A stretch of 64,000 bases of DNA from Chelonoidis abingdonii (lineage: Eukaryota; Chordata; Testudines; Testudinidae): positions 72,012,438-72,076,437 of the forward strand of contig NC_133773.1 in NCBI RefSeq assembly GCF_003597395.2. Direction: 5' to 3'. The translations under genes and the position numbers were made by a program. Of this stretch, positions 12,001 through 22,643 are shown in pieces. Position 1 is the stretch's first letter, and each line of letters opens with the position of its first letter. Under the pieces are notes generated by a model that saw only the letters and a program-made list of their open reading frames with translations, made no database searches and was not told the origin of the DNA.

Positions 12001-13802
12001 TCTTTTTTGAAGTTTTGACTTGGAAATGCAATTGAAACCTAAGCTCTAAAGTACGTCTTGAATTGTGGACGAGACAAAGATTGGTTACTGAGATATTAGC
12101 CAGATGTTAATTGTGCATCTTGACTTGTTTTAAAAATTAAGCTCAGATTCATTTTCCACTTGCTGTGCACATCTCTCTCATTCCTTTAGTGGGAGCTGGA
12201 TGTTTGTCAAGAGGAAATAAAACCTACTATCTGTAAATTTGTTGCTTTAAATTTGTGCTTGTAATGATATGTTTAAACACAATAAACCATGGCCACACTG
12301 GCTGTTAAGTAATTTAAGTTTTAATAACTTTTTCTTGTCCCCCATTTAGTATGCACCAGGATAACCATGGCTACATTTGCCTGCTTATTCAGGGAGCTAC
12401 AAAAGAAGATGCTGGTTGGTATACTGTGTCAGCTAAGAATGAGGCTGGGATTGTGTCCTGCACGGCCAGGCTTGATGTTTATAGTAAGTGCCTTCTATTC
12501 TGAGATATGCAGTTAAATTAAACCAATCTACCCAAAAACCAGCAGTTCTAAAAACCTTAGTTTATCCCACAAAGGCTTACACTGATCTCTTTCTCTTTTG
12601 TTTATAGTTTCTTCACAATAATAATGATCCTCATCAAGACAGCAAATACTCTGTCAAAGTATACTTCACCACCTTTCAAATACTTACACAAACCGAGCAT
12701 GCTGGTTTCTTTACTTGCTTGGAAGACTACATCTAGCTTATTTACACATGCATCCTTATCAGTAACTCTAGAGAGCAGCATGACATTTTCTTTTGGTCCT
12801 TCTTACAATGCTCTGCTAGCATCAGCTTTTAACCTTTATTAGTATTACCTAAACACGCTTGAGACAGGTGCCAATGGCAGAGTCTGTTGTAGCTTAATTA
12901 GACCAGTACCGTTTCTCTGTTGTGAACTGATCTTAAACCAAACTTAGATAATGTTGGACAGCAATCTGACCTGTTTATCATTTTGAGCAAAATGTTTATT
13001 CTTGTTACGTCCACACAATAATGGGGTGGTGATGGTGTAACTTGTTACAAGCAGCAGATCTGCACAGGACTCGGCCTAGCTTTGTCACACCACATCGCAG
13101 AGGGGGACAAGGGTAATCTGATTTGTTCCATTGGGCACCTACTGGAGTAATTCCATTGAAGATCAATTACAGTAGTGGAGATTTTCACCCGGGGGGGGAG
13201 GAATGTCTTGCAGCATTCTGGTGTAATTTTTCTGGACATCTTGGGAGCAGCAATGGCAAATTTTGTACTTGGCCAGTGGGAATGTAGTCACAGTGCAGGT
13301 CTTTCAGAAGTAAGGATGGGAGGTGGTTGAGAAGGCTTAGCTGATGGGTAACACAGTAAAATAGTGGAGGCAAACAATTTACAGGCTTTTCTTGTGCAGT
13401 AAGGACATAACACAGGTTAAGTGGCACTGACAAAGTGAGAGCAGTGGAGGAGAGAACAGGGTTGACTTATGTAAATCAGTACATAAAGTCTAGAGTTGCT
13501 AATTCCCAGCCGTTCAAGTGAAAGAATTTATCGGGAGTTTAGAACTGAACAGTACAGGAGTGTGCCTATAGTACTTCTGTTATCTAAGTTAAGAAGGGTG
13601 AACCTAATTTGTTTTTTTCAAATCTGTAGCTCAGTGGCAACAACAACCTCAAACCACCAAGCCAAAGAAGGTGCGTCCCTCAGCCAGTCGATATGCAGCA
13701 CTTTCTGACCAAGGACTAGACATCAAGGCAGCATTCCAGCCTGAAGCAAACCCAGTTCATCTGACATTGCAGTGTGGCTTGGTAGAGAGCGATGACCTGT
13801 AG
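2964..13802 (+). CDS. PALLD: Palladin, C-terminal 302 residues (six exons)
   Basis: Palladin is a cytoskeletal scaffold that binds actin and alpha-actinin in stress fibres, focal adhesions and Z-discs. The six exons here (2964-3058, 5780-5912, 8318-8525, 10064-10229, 12350-12483, 13630-13802) splice to 909 bases, 302 residues plus stop, with every phase matching. Within this segment: residues 1-12 are the last strand of an upstream Ig domain; 13-53 a basic, serine- and acid-rich linker; about 54-145 a full I-set Ig domain with Cys75, Trp87, Asp121, Tyr125 and Cys127; about 152-245 a last Ig domain with Cys174, Trp186 and Tyr225; 246-302 a tail rich in Gln and Lys ending in VESDDL. The last Ig domain has Val227 where the usual second Cys would be, as I recall for palladins generally. 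Myopalladin and myotilin are relatives, but the linker and tail match palladin best. The 5' exons lie outside the window to the left. Confidence 0.95.
3338..3432. mobile_element. Small palindromic MITE (GTCTACAC family)
   Basis: About 95 bases with inverted arms: TAGGTCAACCTAGCTACATC at the left and GATGTAGCTAGGTCACCCTA at the right, preceded by GGTCTACACC. A related, longer and interrupted copy lies at 54739-55662. It carries no coding sequence. Confidence 0.65.
5610..5712. repeat. Old palindromic short repeat
   Basis: The left arm, AATTCTGCTCTGTTATGCTG then GTGTAAAT, is mirrored by ATTTATACCAG...CTGAATTTGG on the right. I recognise the layout of a short snap-back repeat common in reptile and bird genomes (centre close to CCAATGGAGTT). 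It lies just 5' of PALLD exon B. Confidence 0.45.
5780..5912 (+). CDS. PALLD: PALLD exon B (linker and start of Ig domain)
   Basis: It starts after TTTTAAG and ends TGCAAG, followed by GCAAGT. It encodes residues 33-76: the RSRSRDSGDENEP linker, then FLQAPGDLIVQEG and the first Ig cysteine (Cys75). The donor is GC rather than GT; only this boundary keeps the frame into the next exon. Confidence 0.92.
5913..8317 (+). other. PALLD: PALLD GC-AG intron
   Basis: This 2.4-kb intron begins AG|GCAAGT, the typical GC-donor consensus, and ends TATATTTAAG. The nearest GT (in GCAAGTATC) would add four bases and break the reading frame. I see no clear repeat or gene in the intron interior. Confidence 0.85.
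8318..8525 (+). CDS. PALLD: PALLD exon C (body of the penultimate Ig domain)
   Basis: It encodes residues 77-145, VSGLPTPDLSWQLNG through FSLELIVA, with core Trp87, the DSGIYTC motif (Cys127) and the NRAGQN turn. The donor is GCAG|GTAATC. Exit leaves one base, completed by CT of the next exon. Confidence 0.95.
8526..10063 (+). other. PALLD: PALLD intron
   Basis: A 1.5-kb GT-AG intron ending GTTTTCACAG. Apart from a G-rich patch near 9350 I see nothing assignable. Confidence 0.7.
10064..10229 (+). CDS. PALLD: PALLD exon D (start of the last Ig domain)
   Basis: It encodes residues 146-200: AKEEHKPPVFIEKLQNTG, then the strand with Cys174 and Trp186 (PQIFWKKEN). The donor is GTGAG|GTTAGA. An upstream GTGAGG also looks like a donor, but only the chosen site supplies the V-S residues that lead into MHQDN in the next exon. 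Confidence 0.93.
10827..10938. repeat. Inverted pair of tRNA-like segments
   Basis: GGTTAGAGCACTCTCCTAGG followed by a B-box-like AGTTCAAATCCC at 10862-10873 is faced by its near reverse complement (ACTTGAACCAGA...AGTGCTCTAACC). The result is a snap-back of a tRNA-like sequence. No cloverleaf is intact, so it is not a tRNA gene. Confidence 0.5.
11340..11757 (+). mobile_element. CR1 LINE, 3' end fragment
   Basis: About 420 bases typical of the terminal part of a CR1 ORF2 and 3' UTR: GGAGAGGGTTTTGGAGACAA, a GACTCCAGGAGCTCAAGCTA segment, and the end TGGATTCTACAAGTCTGTGA, a decayed form of the ATTCTATG-type tail. It is 5' truncated and inserted into the repeat at 10333-11829. Confidence 0.7.
12350..12483 (+). 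CDS. PALLD: PALLD exon E (end of the last Ig domain)
   Basis: It begins after CCCATTTAG and ends TTTATA|GTAAGT. It encodes residues 202-245, MHQDNHGYICLLIQ through ARLDVY. The DAGWYTVSAKNEAG segment shows Val227 in place of the usual F-strand Cys. Confidence 0.95.
12484..13629 (+). other. PALLD: Last PALLD intron
   Basis: A 1.1-kb GT-AG intron, acceptor AATCTGTAG. Around 13130-13180 there is a short stretch resembling the palindromic repeat at 5610-5712. Otherwise I see nothing assignable. Confidence 0.65.
13630..13802 (+). CDS. PALLD: PALLD terminal coding exon
   Basis: It encodes the 56-residue tail from QWQQQPQTTKPKKVRPSASR to VESDDL and stops at TAG 13800-13802. The tail contains a Lys/Arg-rich patch and SRYAALSDQGLDIKAAFQPE, which I recognise as the palladin C terminus. 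Confidence 0.95.
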
Positions 13803-15740
13803 ACCCGAGCTGCCAGATCCATCATTTTCTTTCAAAGCAGAAACACTGAAAGCCATTGCCTTGACCAATGATACTTCTATGTCACTTTATGTAAAGCCAG
13901 ACACCTTCAAGTACAAAAATCCCCATCATAACCATATATTTCTTATTCCTACCAAATTAGGATAGGTAGCTGATTAAATGTTCACATTGCACAGAAAATC
14001 ACATTCACTGTTCAGTTCCTTATGCCTATATTGCTAGAACTCTTATAACCTTTCATAAAGGCCAAAATACTTCTGAAAAATCTGGTTCAGTTAGTAAACA
14101 GTACAGTATTTATCACAGAGTGCCTTCCTAAGCAAGATGTAGATGCTACATGGTATTAATGGTGTGAGAAGTTTCATTTAAGGCTATTAGACCATAAAGG
14201 AAATTAACATGTATAGTTATATTTTTACAATTCAAAAATGTCAAGGCAGAGTGATTGATAGGTACAGAGAACAAGTGCAATATTGTAAGAATAAAACAGG
14301 AAGGAAAAACTGAAACAAAATACCTTGTCTCTGCAATGAGAAAGGAAATACATGCCTTAAAATGTTAGAACTGCCACTACTATATAGCAAGGCTGACACC
14401 TTTGTCCTTAAGATTTTTTTTTTTTTTTTGCCAGCGACAAGGCTTACTTACAAACATACTACAAGGCTAATTTAAGCATAAATAATTGAACCTAGTCAAA
14501 ATAATGAGAGATGAGGCATAATATACTACTACAGACTATAAATCCTAGCACCCAAGTAAGGGATACTTTTGGGGGAGAGAAAAATGCCAACAGTATAGTT
14601 TTACTACATAAGATTAGCAAAAAGGGTTGGGGCTGGGCGGGGGGGGGGGGGGGACTATGGATGTTTTTAGTTTTTTTAAAACAGATCTTGAAAACTAACA
14701 GAACACTGCCATTCACATATTTGAAATTCCCAAATCAGCAGAAAGCTATGGAGTTTATGTAGTGGACATTTATGATTGTGTAGAGCTTGTGACTATGTAT
14801 GAGGATTTTAGGAATGTAGAGCAAGTGGAAAAAATGGACTGAGTCTGCAATCAGAGTTTAAATGATGAACATATATCATAGGGGGTAGGCTAGTAGAATG
14901 AAGATGGAGAAAGCAGAAGTGCTGTAATATTTTCTTAAGATAACGTGTAGGTGGTGAATGATAAATATTGTTTTCTTCCCTAGTGTATGATAACAGACTA
15001 ACCATGCTGTGGCTAGGGACTGCATGCAGTAGGTGAAGACTTTAGCACAGAGGCTACTTTCAGAATGCAAAGCAATTCCACATCAAACTGGACTCTATCT
15101 AGTCTACTGTACTAGGCAGTTTTGACTCTGAACCAAGTAGTTTAGTTGAGATGGCAGAAGAATTTTAATTGGGCCTAAGGGGAGAAAAATTGATGGTACG
15201 AGAGTACTTCGATATAAAAGGAACATGCTGTATTCCTTATATGAAGCACATATGGTTATCTTTCATTATTTATAATAAAAAGTGTTGAAATCTCTCTCAG
15301 CTCAGTTATTCAAGTCCATTATTAGTTTGTTTGTGGACTACCATATATTTTGCATTACTGCTATACATATATTGTTTCATACCTCTTTGTAAGTATACAA
15401 ACCAATTTTTTTTTTTTTTTTAGTGACTAACCTTTAGCACAGAAGACAGTACTAGTCTATGCAGCTTGGTGCAGGTTATGCCCACAGTTACAGGCATTGC
15501 TTATCTAAATTAATATCATACAGTCTATCATATGGAAATATCCTACCTATATTTTAGAGTAAAGTATGTCTTATTTGCCAAGTTTTTCTTGACTGCTAAT
15601 TTACTGTTTGTTTAGCTTAACTATCATTATTTTGACACCTTTTATTTGTATTTATAAAAAAGTACCATCATTACTTTGGATTGTTGTGCTGACATAATGT
15701 GGGTTTAGCATCAATAAACATTACACAAATAGAAAATTGT
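13803..15740 (+). other. PALLD: Probable PALLD 3' UTR
   Basis: About 1.9 kb free of recognised repeats follows the stop codon. Candidate poly(A) signals (AATAAA) are at 14290-14295, 15274-15279 and 15713-15718. The last, GCATCAATAAACATTACAC, looks the most plausible main site. A T-run (14413-14430) and a G-run (14639-14654) are low-complexity interruptions. The end point is inference; transcript data are needed. Confidence 0.5.
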
Positions 15741-16743
15741 CATTTCGTGGGCAAAAGTGGTCATAGCTAGCTATTTCTATAAAGGTCATGTGATAAATTT
15801 CCAAATTCTATATTTGGATACCAACAAGATTAGGATTGTGAGCTGGAAATAAAGTGACCCTTCTTAGAAACTTCAAAGAATCTTAGTTGGTTTAAGGAAT
15901 CTCCTTCGCTGATTTAAACCTGGAGGGCGGGGGGAAAGACCCTTTTATTACAGCGTAATAGTTTAGTTTAAAAAATGTTTCATATTCAATGTGCATCTCC
16001 ATTCATCCTGCACACATTGTTGCATTTGAACTGTCTATAATACCCAAACCATGCTACTTACCGAGTAGAAGAGAAACTGTAATTGTGTCATAGAGGCCAT
16101 CTTGTGATTAAGATCAGTTGTTGATTATGTTTCTATTTAAAAAAAAAACCTATTTAGTAGGTACACAGAATTGTTTGCCAAACCGCCACATTTTCTAACA
16201 CATTATATAGCACAGTATACTTATTACTGAGATTTTAGCTGCCTTAACGTACCATTATCCTAGTGTAAGGACAGCCTTTACCCAAAGAAAGACAGTCCTC
16301 ACTCTAAAATGCAAAACACTAAATCCAAGAAGAAAAAAAAATGTTGTGCTCCATATGTTGCAAGTTTATTCTTTACATGGAGGGCAAAGTATTATTATTC
16401 AGTACAGCTCTAATTTACTAATTGGTTTATATTTAGGAACAGTTCCATATAATTAACCCCACAGCAACTCACTCAGCAAAACAGAGTCCTGACATAAGTG
16501 GTAGTAATGTCATTGATACCAGTGGTGTTGCCCCTGCTTACTTACTAGATCTGTATTTGGCACAGTAAATTAAATCTGATGGGCTTTTGAGAACCAGAGT
16601 ACTTGTTTTATAAAACAACTTGTCCCTCTAGTTTGCTATTGATGTGTTAAAAGTAGCTCCTATCAAATAGTTATGTAAATATTTTGCTTCTCAAACAAAA
16701 TGTCTATCCTTGACTTTCTTCATACATACCCATGCACAAATTA
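15741..16743. other. Intergenic sequence downstream of PALLD
   Basis: AT-rich, with an additional AATAAA at about 15848. No gene or clear repeat is visible. Confidence 0.5.
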
Positions 16744-16892
16744 GGGATGTAAATATTGTTTAACCAGTTAACCAAGGTTGCAGCCAGCACAGGGCAGCCC
16801 TGGGGCCCCTCCAGCCAGGGTGACAGGATTAACGGTTAAAGTCAGTTAACGGGAAGCCTAATGCTTCCCGGTTAACCTTTTACATCCCTAGT
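16744..16892. mobile_element. Short MITE with TAGGGATGTAAA ends
   Basis: A 149-base element with inverted ends: TTAGGGATGTAAATATTGTT at the left and TTTTACATCCCTAG at the right, then a second inner mirrored pair (GTTAACC / GGTTAAC). The ends and size suggest a hAT-like MITE. No target duplication is clear. Confidence 0.6.
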
Positions 16893-17017
16893 ACAGATAG
16901 TAAAATCAGGTCTTTACTATTTTTAAACAGCCTTACTTTTCAGTTACTAAAAACTTGGCTGTGCTGTAAACATTGAGGATGTTGTGGGTTTACCAGTGCA
17001 CAAATAAATCAGTGCTT

Positions 17018-17725
17018 GAAACCCTCTCCATTCAAGCATAAATCAGTAGCATAAGCAGGGATAGACATATGTGCTTGCTCAAAGGCTACAAACCTATGTG
17101 AAATTCACTGACTCATCAAGGTCATTTTATGGAGGGAAATTTAAATTTCTAAGCCAACTACACCCAACTGAGGCTACCAACTGTGACTCTCAGTATAACT
17201 GATAATGTAACTAGATATTGTTGGAGAAAAACAGAGTTCTCACTCTCAGGTTGGGTGCAGCAAGTCAGATACTTTATTTTTTCTAGCAATTGCATACCTG
17301 GAGAGAGACCTGTTTTGCTCTCTCCCTGCAGGTAAACAGTTACAGCAAGCATTTATACCTTTAATTTACATACAGTGGGTGACAGCTGCATTTTGTTTAT
17401 ACATATGTCATCCTGATATCTTATTCTCCACCACAATTTAGACTATAATCTACATTCCATACTTATCTAACACAAGGTCACAACAACTTCTCATATAGTT
17501 CTTTCCCACTTGTCTCATAGAATCCTCATGTCTACAAATCTCGTGTTACTAGGGTTACAGCTAGCCTGACTCTTGCTCACATAAGGGGACTGTTTGAATC
17601 TGAAATCCCCTTCAAATCCCTGTCAGTTCTTTCTGTACTTCCACACTACTTTGAGACCGTGGAGATCGCTTTGGTCTAAAGTCCTCTGCAATTAGTGTGT
17701 TAGAAACCCTCTCCATTCAAGCATA
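17018..17725. repeat. 662-base segment between 23-base perfect direct repeats
   Basis: Bases 17018-17040 and 17703-17725 are identical (GAAACCCTCTCC...AAGCATA). The segment between contains, from about 17219, TGTTGGAGAAAAACAGAGTT and a TTTATT on the plus strand, reminiscent of an LTR end read in antisense. No coding sequence is present. The direct repeats could be a long target duplication or a local duplication. Confidence 0.5.
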
Positions 17726-18247
17726 TTTGACTAATAGCAATTCAAGACTATTTCATAAGGCGGCTGCATCTAAAGAGCTATGGGAAGCCTCCCATTAATA
17801 GCAATAGGAATGAGGTGGCTGAATCCATCCATTTTACATAGAATGTGTTCTCAGATTTTTTGTTTTTTTAGTCTATGAACCACACGGTAATACATTGTGT
17901 CTTGCAAACCAGCTAGCTTCACTTGATTAAAAAAACTTGGTGGCACCTACAGCAGTTACTTACATAAAGGAGTTTTACCTACTTTTAACAGCCAGAAACA
18001 AACATCCAGCACTTCATGATGTTTCACAGCTACTTGGATCAAAGGCAAATGAACCACACTGCACAGTTTGGGAACACCTGGCTTTAAAATGTTTAACTTT
18101 TTCAGATACATTACCTTTTAAACATTTTTCTGCACTTTGTATGGTAATGAACACCTCAATTTTTCAAAACCACATCTTATCTCTGCCTCCAGCCCAGGTA
18201 AACAGCCTTTGTGCCCAGTATTTCATGGGGGCTTAAACTTTCCCCTG

Positions 18248-18465
18248 ACTCAACAGAGCAGCAGTTCTCAAACTTTTGTACTGGTGATCCCTTTCACACA
18301 GAAAGCCTCTGAGTGCAACCCCCCCTTAAAACAGATTTTAATATACTTATCATTATAAATGCTGGAGGCCAAGCAGGGTTTAGGGTAGAGACTGACAGCT
18401 CGCAACCCTCCATGTAATAACCTCGCGATCCCCTGTGGGGTGCTGACCCCCCGTTTGAGAAGAGG
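18248..18465. mobile_element. hAT-like MITE (CAGCAGTTCTCAAACTT end)
   Basis: The left end, CAGCAGTTCTCAAACTTTTG, is mirrored by CCCGTTTGAGAA at the right; between are the paired GATCCC / GCGATCCCC segments. The right terminus is degraded. I recognise the general family as a widespread non-autonomous hAT repeat of turtles. Confidence 0.6.
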
Positions 18466-20250
18466 GTCTGCTCCACTGCTACCAGTGCAGCCTCCAAGTC
18501 ATAACAGGTTATGCTGCTTCTATGTGTATGCCTCACTTAGGGAGGGGAGGGAATCATCTAATCCAACTAGATAATCATCCAGCATTTTCCCCCTCTATCA
18601 ATTCCTACCCTTTATGGTGCAGATGGCCTTCTGCATGCTGCAGTTAAGAACAGCTGCACCAACACCCCAGACTCACTGCTTCTTGATCATTCTGCACTTG
18701 TGATAAAACGGATTTGCCCACATTAATCTAGTTCTCAAATGGCAACAAACCATTGCCCCTCAGCACCCTTCTGCTGTTTATCATGTGAGTTAAACAGTCA
18801 TGGTTCAATACAAAGAAGAGGATATACGCCTGGAACACAAGGAGTTCACAATCTATATCATACAGTATGCCTATTCTTTAGATCTGTAATCTAGAATGTG
18901 GATAAGACAAGCATTACTTAAAGGTTAGGTGCAAAGACAAAATAAATTGATTAAATCCTATGTTGTACTATGTTCCTACTAGAAGATTTGAGGGTTTAAA
19001 ATAAGGCTCAAGTGCACTCCTAGGGAGAAAGTCCAGACTGAGAAGAATCAGTACCTGCAGGGAAATGAGCTCATAAATGCCTAAAGAAGAGCTGAGACTA
19101 ACTTTGATGCTGTGATTCTAAAGTGACTGCAGTGCCATATATAAAACACTGGTGAAGGGTCAGACTTTACTACTGACCTCATCTTCTACTTCTGTAATAG
19201 TACAACTAAGCCAGAAACATCTCCACAGCATGAGAGATGGGGGAAAAGAATAGTAGATGGCCACTGTTCAGACTGATTAGATCAATTACAGCAGAAGCTA
19301 TACAATCTCATCACACTGAATGGGCTAGATTTTGCCAGACTCCATTTTTTAACCATTTAGCTAAATATGCTGTTAAAATTGTTTGGGTCATCTTTTGACA
19401 AAGTTAGCAAAGAACAACTCTCCCAAAGTACAGCTAAAAGGGGAAATGGTATTCCCTCACTTCCATTATGCAATTGCTCAACTTAAAGCCCTCTGCCATT
19501 TTTCTAAATACTATCCACTGTGGTTTGAAATAGAACTGTGCTTGTCAACTCAACTCTAAGATATCCCTTCCCACATGACAGACAGCATATCTGCTTATTC
19601 TTTGCAAATTTTAAGAAACTATTTAAATATCTAAAATTATAGGTTTTTATCTGCAGTACCTTCCTTAGTTCCCAATGAAGGCTTATCATTTTGTATGGAA
19701 AAAAGACTGGAAGAAACAAAGCATAGTAATATTTCACCGCTGCCCTCTATGACTTCCTATCAATACATTTCCTCTCCCACAAGTCTTTAGAATCCAGCAT
19801 TTTCCTACACAAACCACTAAGTGAATTTGAGAGCTTACAGATAAAGCAACTTCTATTAATTCTGTATTTATTTTTGCTATTCAGCCTCTTGTCAGCTATT
19901 AATTTACATATTTCAGTCTGACCAAAAATAGTTTAATTTCCTTTAGTAGATGGAACCCTGCAATGACATTCACGAACATGTGAGTAATATTTTCAGTGGT
20001 GTCACTCATCTAATAATCAAGTCGCAAATTCTATACAGAGCATAGAAATGGTAATCACAACAGTGTATACCACAAGAGCAATTCCCTTATGAAGCAAAGA
20101 ATGAAAGGTTTAAGAAGAAACTAAGTTTGTCTCACTCCAATGTTCCACCCAAAATAATCAGTTATATGGCTTGTATACTATGCGGATTTCTAACTAAAAG
20201 AGTACATATGTAATATTACACTATTCCCTGTTGTCAGTTCCCTCAGAAGT
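18466..20250. other. Intergenic sequence
   Basis: About 1.8 kb between two mobile elements. I see no gene, RNA or definite repeat. Confidence 0.5.
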
Positions 20251-20525
20251 AACGTACGTACAGTACATAAATATTTAAGGAAAGCCTGATCGACAAAAGT
20301 AGAGTTGTCTTAGTGAAAAAATTTACTTACCTCTTGTAACTGTTCTTCGAGATGTGTCGCTCCTGTCCATTCCAATAGGTGTGTGCACGATCGCCAGAAA
20401 GCTTTTCCATAGCGGTACCCATGGGGTCGGCTATGGAAATTCTTAGAGTGGCACCTTTATGACAGTGCATATATGTCCCCGCTGACCCGCTACCTGCTCA
20501 GTTCCTTCTTGCTAGAGTACTCCGA
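20251..20525 (-). repeat. DIRS inverted terminal repeat (left, 3' end of element)
   Basis: TACAGTACATAAATATTTAA and AGAGTTGTCTTAGTG, then TTACTTACCTCTTGTAACTG and ATTCCAATAGGTGTGTG, recur as reverse complements at 24375-24640. The match continues inward as GTGGCACCTTTATGACAGTG against CATAAAAGCGCCAC. The arms have diverged at scattered positions, mainly CpG sites. Confidence 0.85.
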
Positions 20526-20548
20526 CAGTGGGGAGGCGGGCAGGATTT

Positions 20549-20660
20549 GGAATGGACATGAGCAACACATCTCAAAGAACAACAGTTATGAGAGGTAAGT
20601 AACTGTTTTTTCTTCTTCAAGTGATTGCTCATGTGCATTCCACTAGGCGACTTCCAAGCA
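20549..20660 (-). repeat. DIRS internal complementary region
   Basis: AATGGACATGAGCAACACAT through AGAGGTAAGTAACTG is the reverse complement of the left terminal repeat. The following CAAGTGATTGCTCATGTGCA runs opposite to the extreme right end (24650-24690). This double complementarity to both termini is the DIRS internal complementary region thought to template circular intermediates. Confidence 0.8.
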
Positions 20661-20739
20661 GTTACCTCAGGGAAGGGGTCGGAGTTCACCTAATCACCGA
20701 AGGTAGGACTGCCTTACCAAACCCAGCATCATCCCTCAC

Positions 20740-21636
20740 CTGCTGGGTAATGGCATAGTGGGAAATGAAGGTGTGAATTGAAGCCCAGGTTGCCACCTTG
20801 CAGATGTCCTGGATAGGGACCTGCACCAGGAATGCTGCGGATGCCGCCTGCGCTCTGGTAGAGTGCGCCGTAAGCGGGGGGTTGGTAGGGGGGCTGGAAC
20901 TTTAGCCAGGTCATATAGCAAGTCCTGATGCAGGACGTGATCCATGATGAGTTGCACTGTGACACGATCAAGAGTCCCGTCATTCTTTCAGCGATAGCAA
21001 TAAAGAGCTGCGGTGACTTACAAAACAGCTTTGTGCATTCAACATAAAATGCTAAGACACGTCTAACGTCCAAGGAATTGCACATGTGCTCCCTGTTAGT
21101 GGCATGGGGTTTAGGAAAGAACACAGGTAAAAATATAACCAGGTTCACATGAAACTGGGAGACAACCTTAGGCAGGAATGCAGGGTGGGGGTGTAGCTGC
21201 ACCTTGTCTTTATAAAATACCGCACAAGGCGGTTCGGAGATCAGTGCTCTGAGTTTGGATACCCTTCTAGCGGAGGTTATAGCCACCAGAAAAGCCACCT
21301 TCCAGGAAAGGTAGGACAGAGGGCATGTAGCCATGGGCTCAAAGGGGGGCCCCCCATGAGTGAGGACAGGACCAGGTTGAGGTCCCAGGAGGGAATGGGC
21401 AGATGTACTGGAGGATAAAGTCTGTCCAGGCCCTTAAGAAACCTGCTCACCATGGGATTACCAAACACTGACACCCCACCCACCTCCGCCATTCCTGGGT
21501 GAAAGGCTGAAATAGCTGCAAGGTGTACCCTCAGGGATGATATTGCTAACTCTTGGTGCTTGAGATATAAAAGATAGGCCAAAATAAGGGGAATTTGGGC
21601 TGATTGTGCATCAGTTCCCCTTTGTCGAAACCACAT
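20740..21636 (-). pseudogene. DIRS tyrosine recombinase, frameshifted
   Basis: The N-terminal half (21636-21277) has LAYLLYLKHQELAISSLRVH and an FLKGLDRLYPP segment. The catalytic half starts with VAITSARRVSKLRAL (first Arg), then PKPHATNREHMCNSLDVRR. In another frame near 20851-20868 is HSTRA, the His-x-x-Arg box, followed by TWASIHTFISHYA with the candidate nucleophilic Tyr at about 20756. All four catalytic positions are visible, but spread over at least two frames, so no intact protein is encoded. This family replaces the integrase used by LTR elements. Confidence 0.85.
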
Positions 21637-21669
21637 GGAGAAAGGCTTCCACTTAGCCAGGTACGTTGC

Positions 21670-22641
21670 TCAAGTGGAAAGTTTCCTACTTCCTAACAGG
21701 ACCACCCTCATTGAGTGCGAACACTGAAGCTCAAGAGGGTTTAGCCATGGAGCTTCCATGACATGAGGTGGAGGGACTCCAAGCTGGGGTGCTGTAGAGG
21801 GCCATGGTCCTGTGTGATGAAGGTCGGACAGAGAGGGAGTGCTACTGGTCTGTGTACTGAGAGGCTCAGTAACATGGTGAACCAGTGCTGATGAGGCCAC
21901 ACTGGCGCTATGAGGATCAAAGAAGCCCGGTCCTGACGAGTCTTGAGGAGCACTCTGTGTATGAGGGAGAATGGTGGGAACGTGTACAGCAGGTGACCTG
22001 TCCATGGACAAGTGAAAGGTATCCATGGTGGAGGCTGGGCTGTGGTTCAGGAAGAAGCAGAATCTCTCGCATTTCCTGTTGCTCCGTGTCGTGAAAAGGT
22101 CCATAGGGAGGCGGTGGGGGGAGAGAACCTCCCCAGGGAAAATTGAGTGAGTGATGTCTGGTCTGAAGGACCACTCATGTCCATGGAACAAGCAACGGAG
22201 GCAGTCAGCCAGCTTGTTCTGTGCTCCCGGAAGGTGTGACACCTGCAGGTGAATGGAGTGGGTGATACAAAAGTCCCATAGCGCAAGGGCTTCCCAAAAG
22301 AGGGGAGAGGAGTGACCACCACCCTTTTTGTTTATATAGAACATCGCTGCAGTATTGTCCGTGAGCACTGATAAACATATGCCCTGAAGCCGGGCCTGGA
22401 ATACTTGGCATGCCAGAAAAATCGCTCTCAGTTCTCTCACGTTGGCGGAGATTAACTCCTGGAATTTAGCCAACGAGTTCCAGGGATTAAAAGCGTATCG
22501 GCTATGTACTGCCTGCTGATTCACTACCCGAAGCTGGAGCCTACCGGTCAAATAGACTTGACACCAAGAAACTGGATCTCTTTGGCCGAAATGTGACTTT
22601 GGTGGTTGATGTAGCAAACCACAAGGACAACCAGGCCCCAC
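21670..22641 (-). pseudogene. DIRS RNase H remnant fused to linker region
   Basis: A 323-codon open frame. Residues near 55-150 contain NVRELRAIFLACQVF, SVLTDNTAAMFYINKKGG and QVSHLPGAQNKLADCL, the RNase H motifs typical of DIRS polyproteins. The reverse transcriptase expected before RNase H is absent; only about 50 residues separate gag-like sequence from the RNase H start. The C-terminal half is the poorly conserved linker to the recombinase, probably partly in a wrong frame. Confidence 0.8.
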
Positions 22642-22643
22642 AC

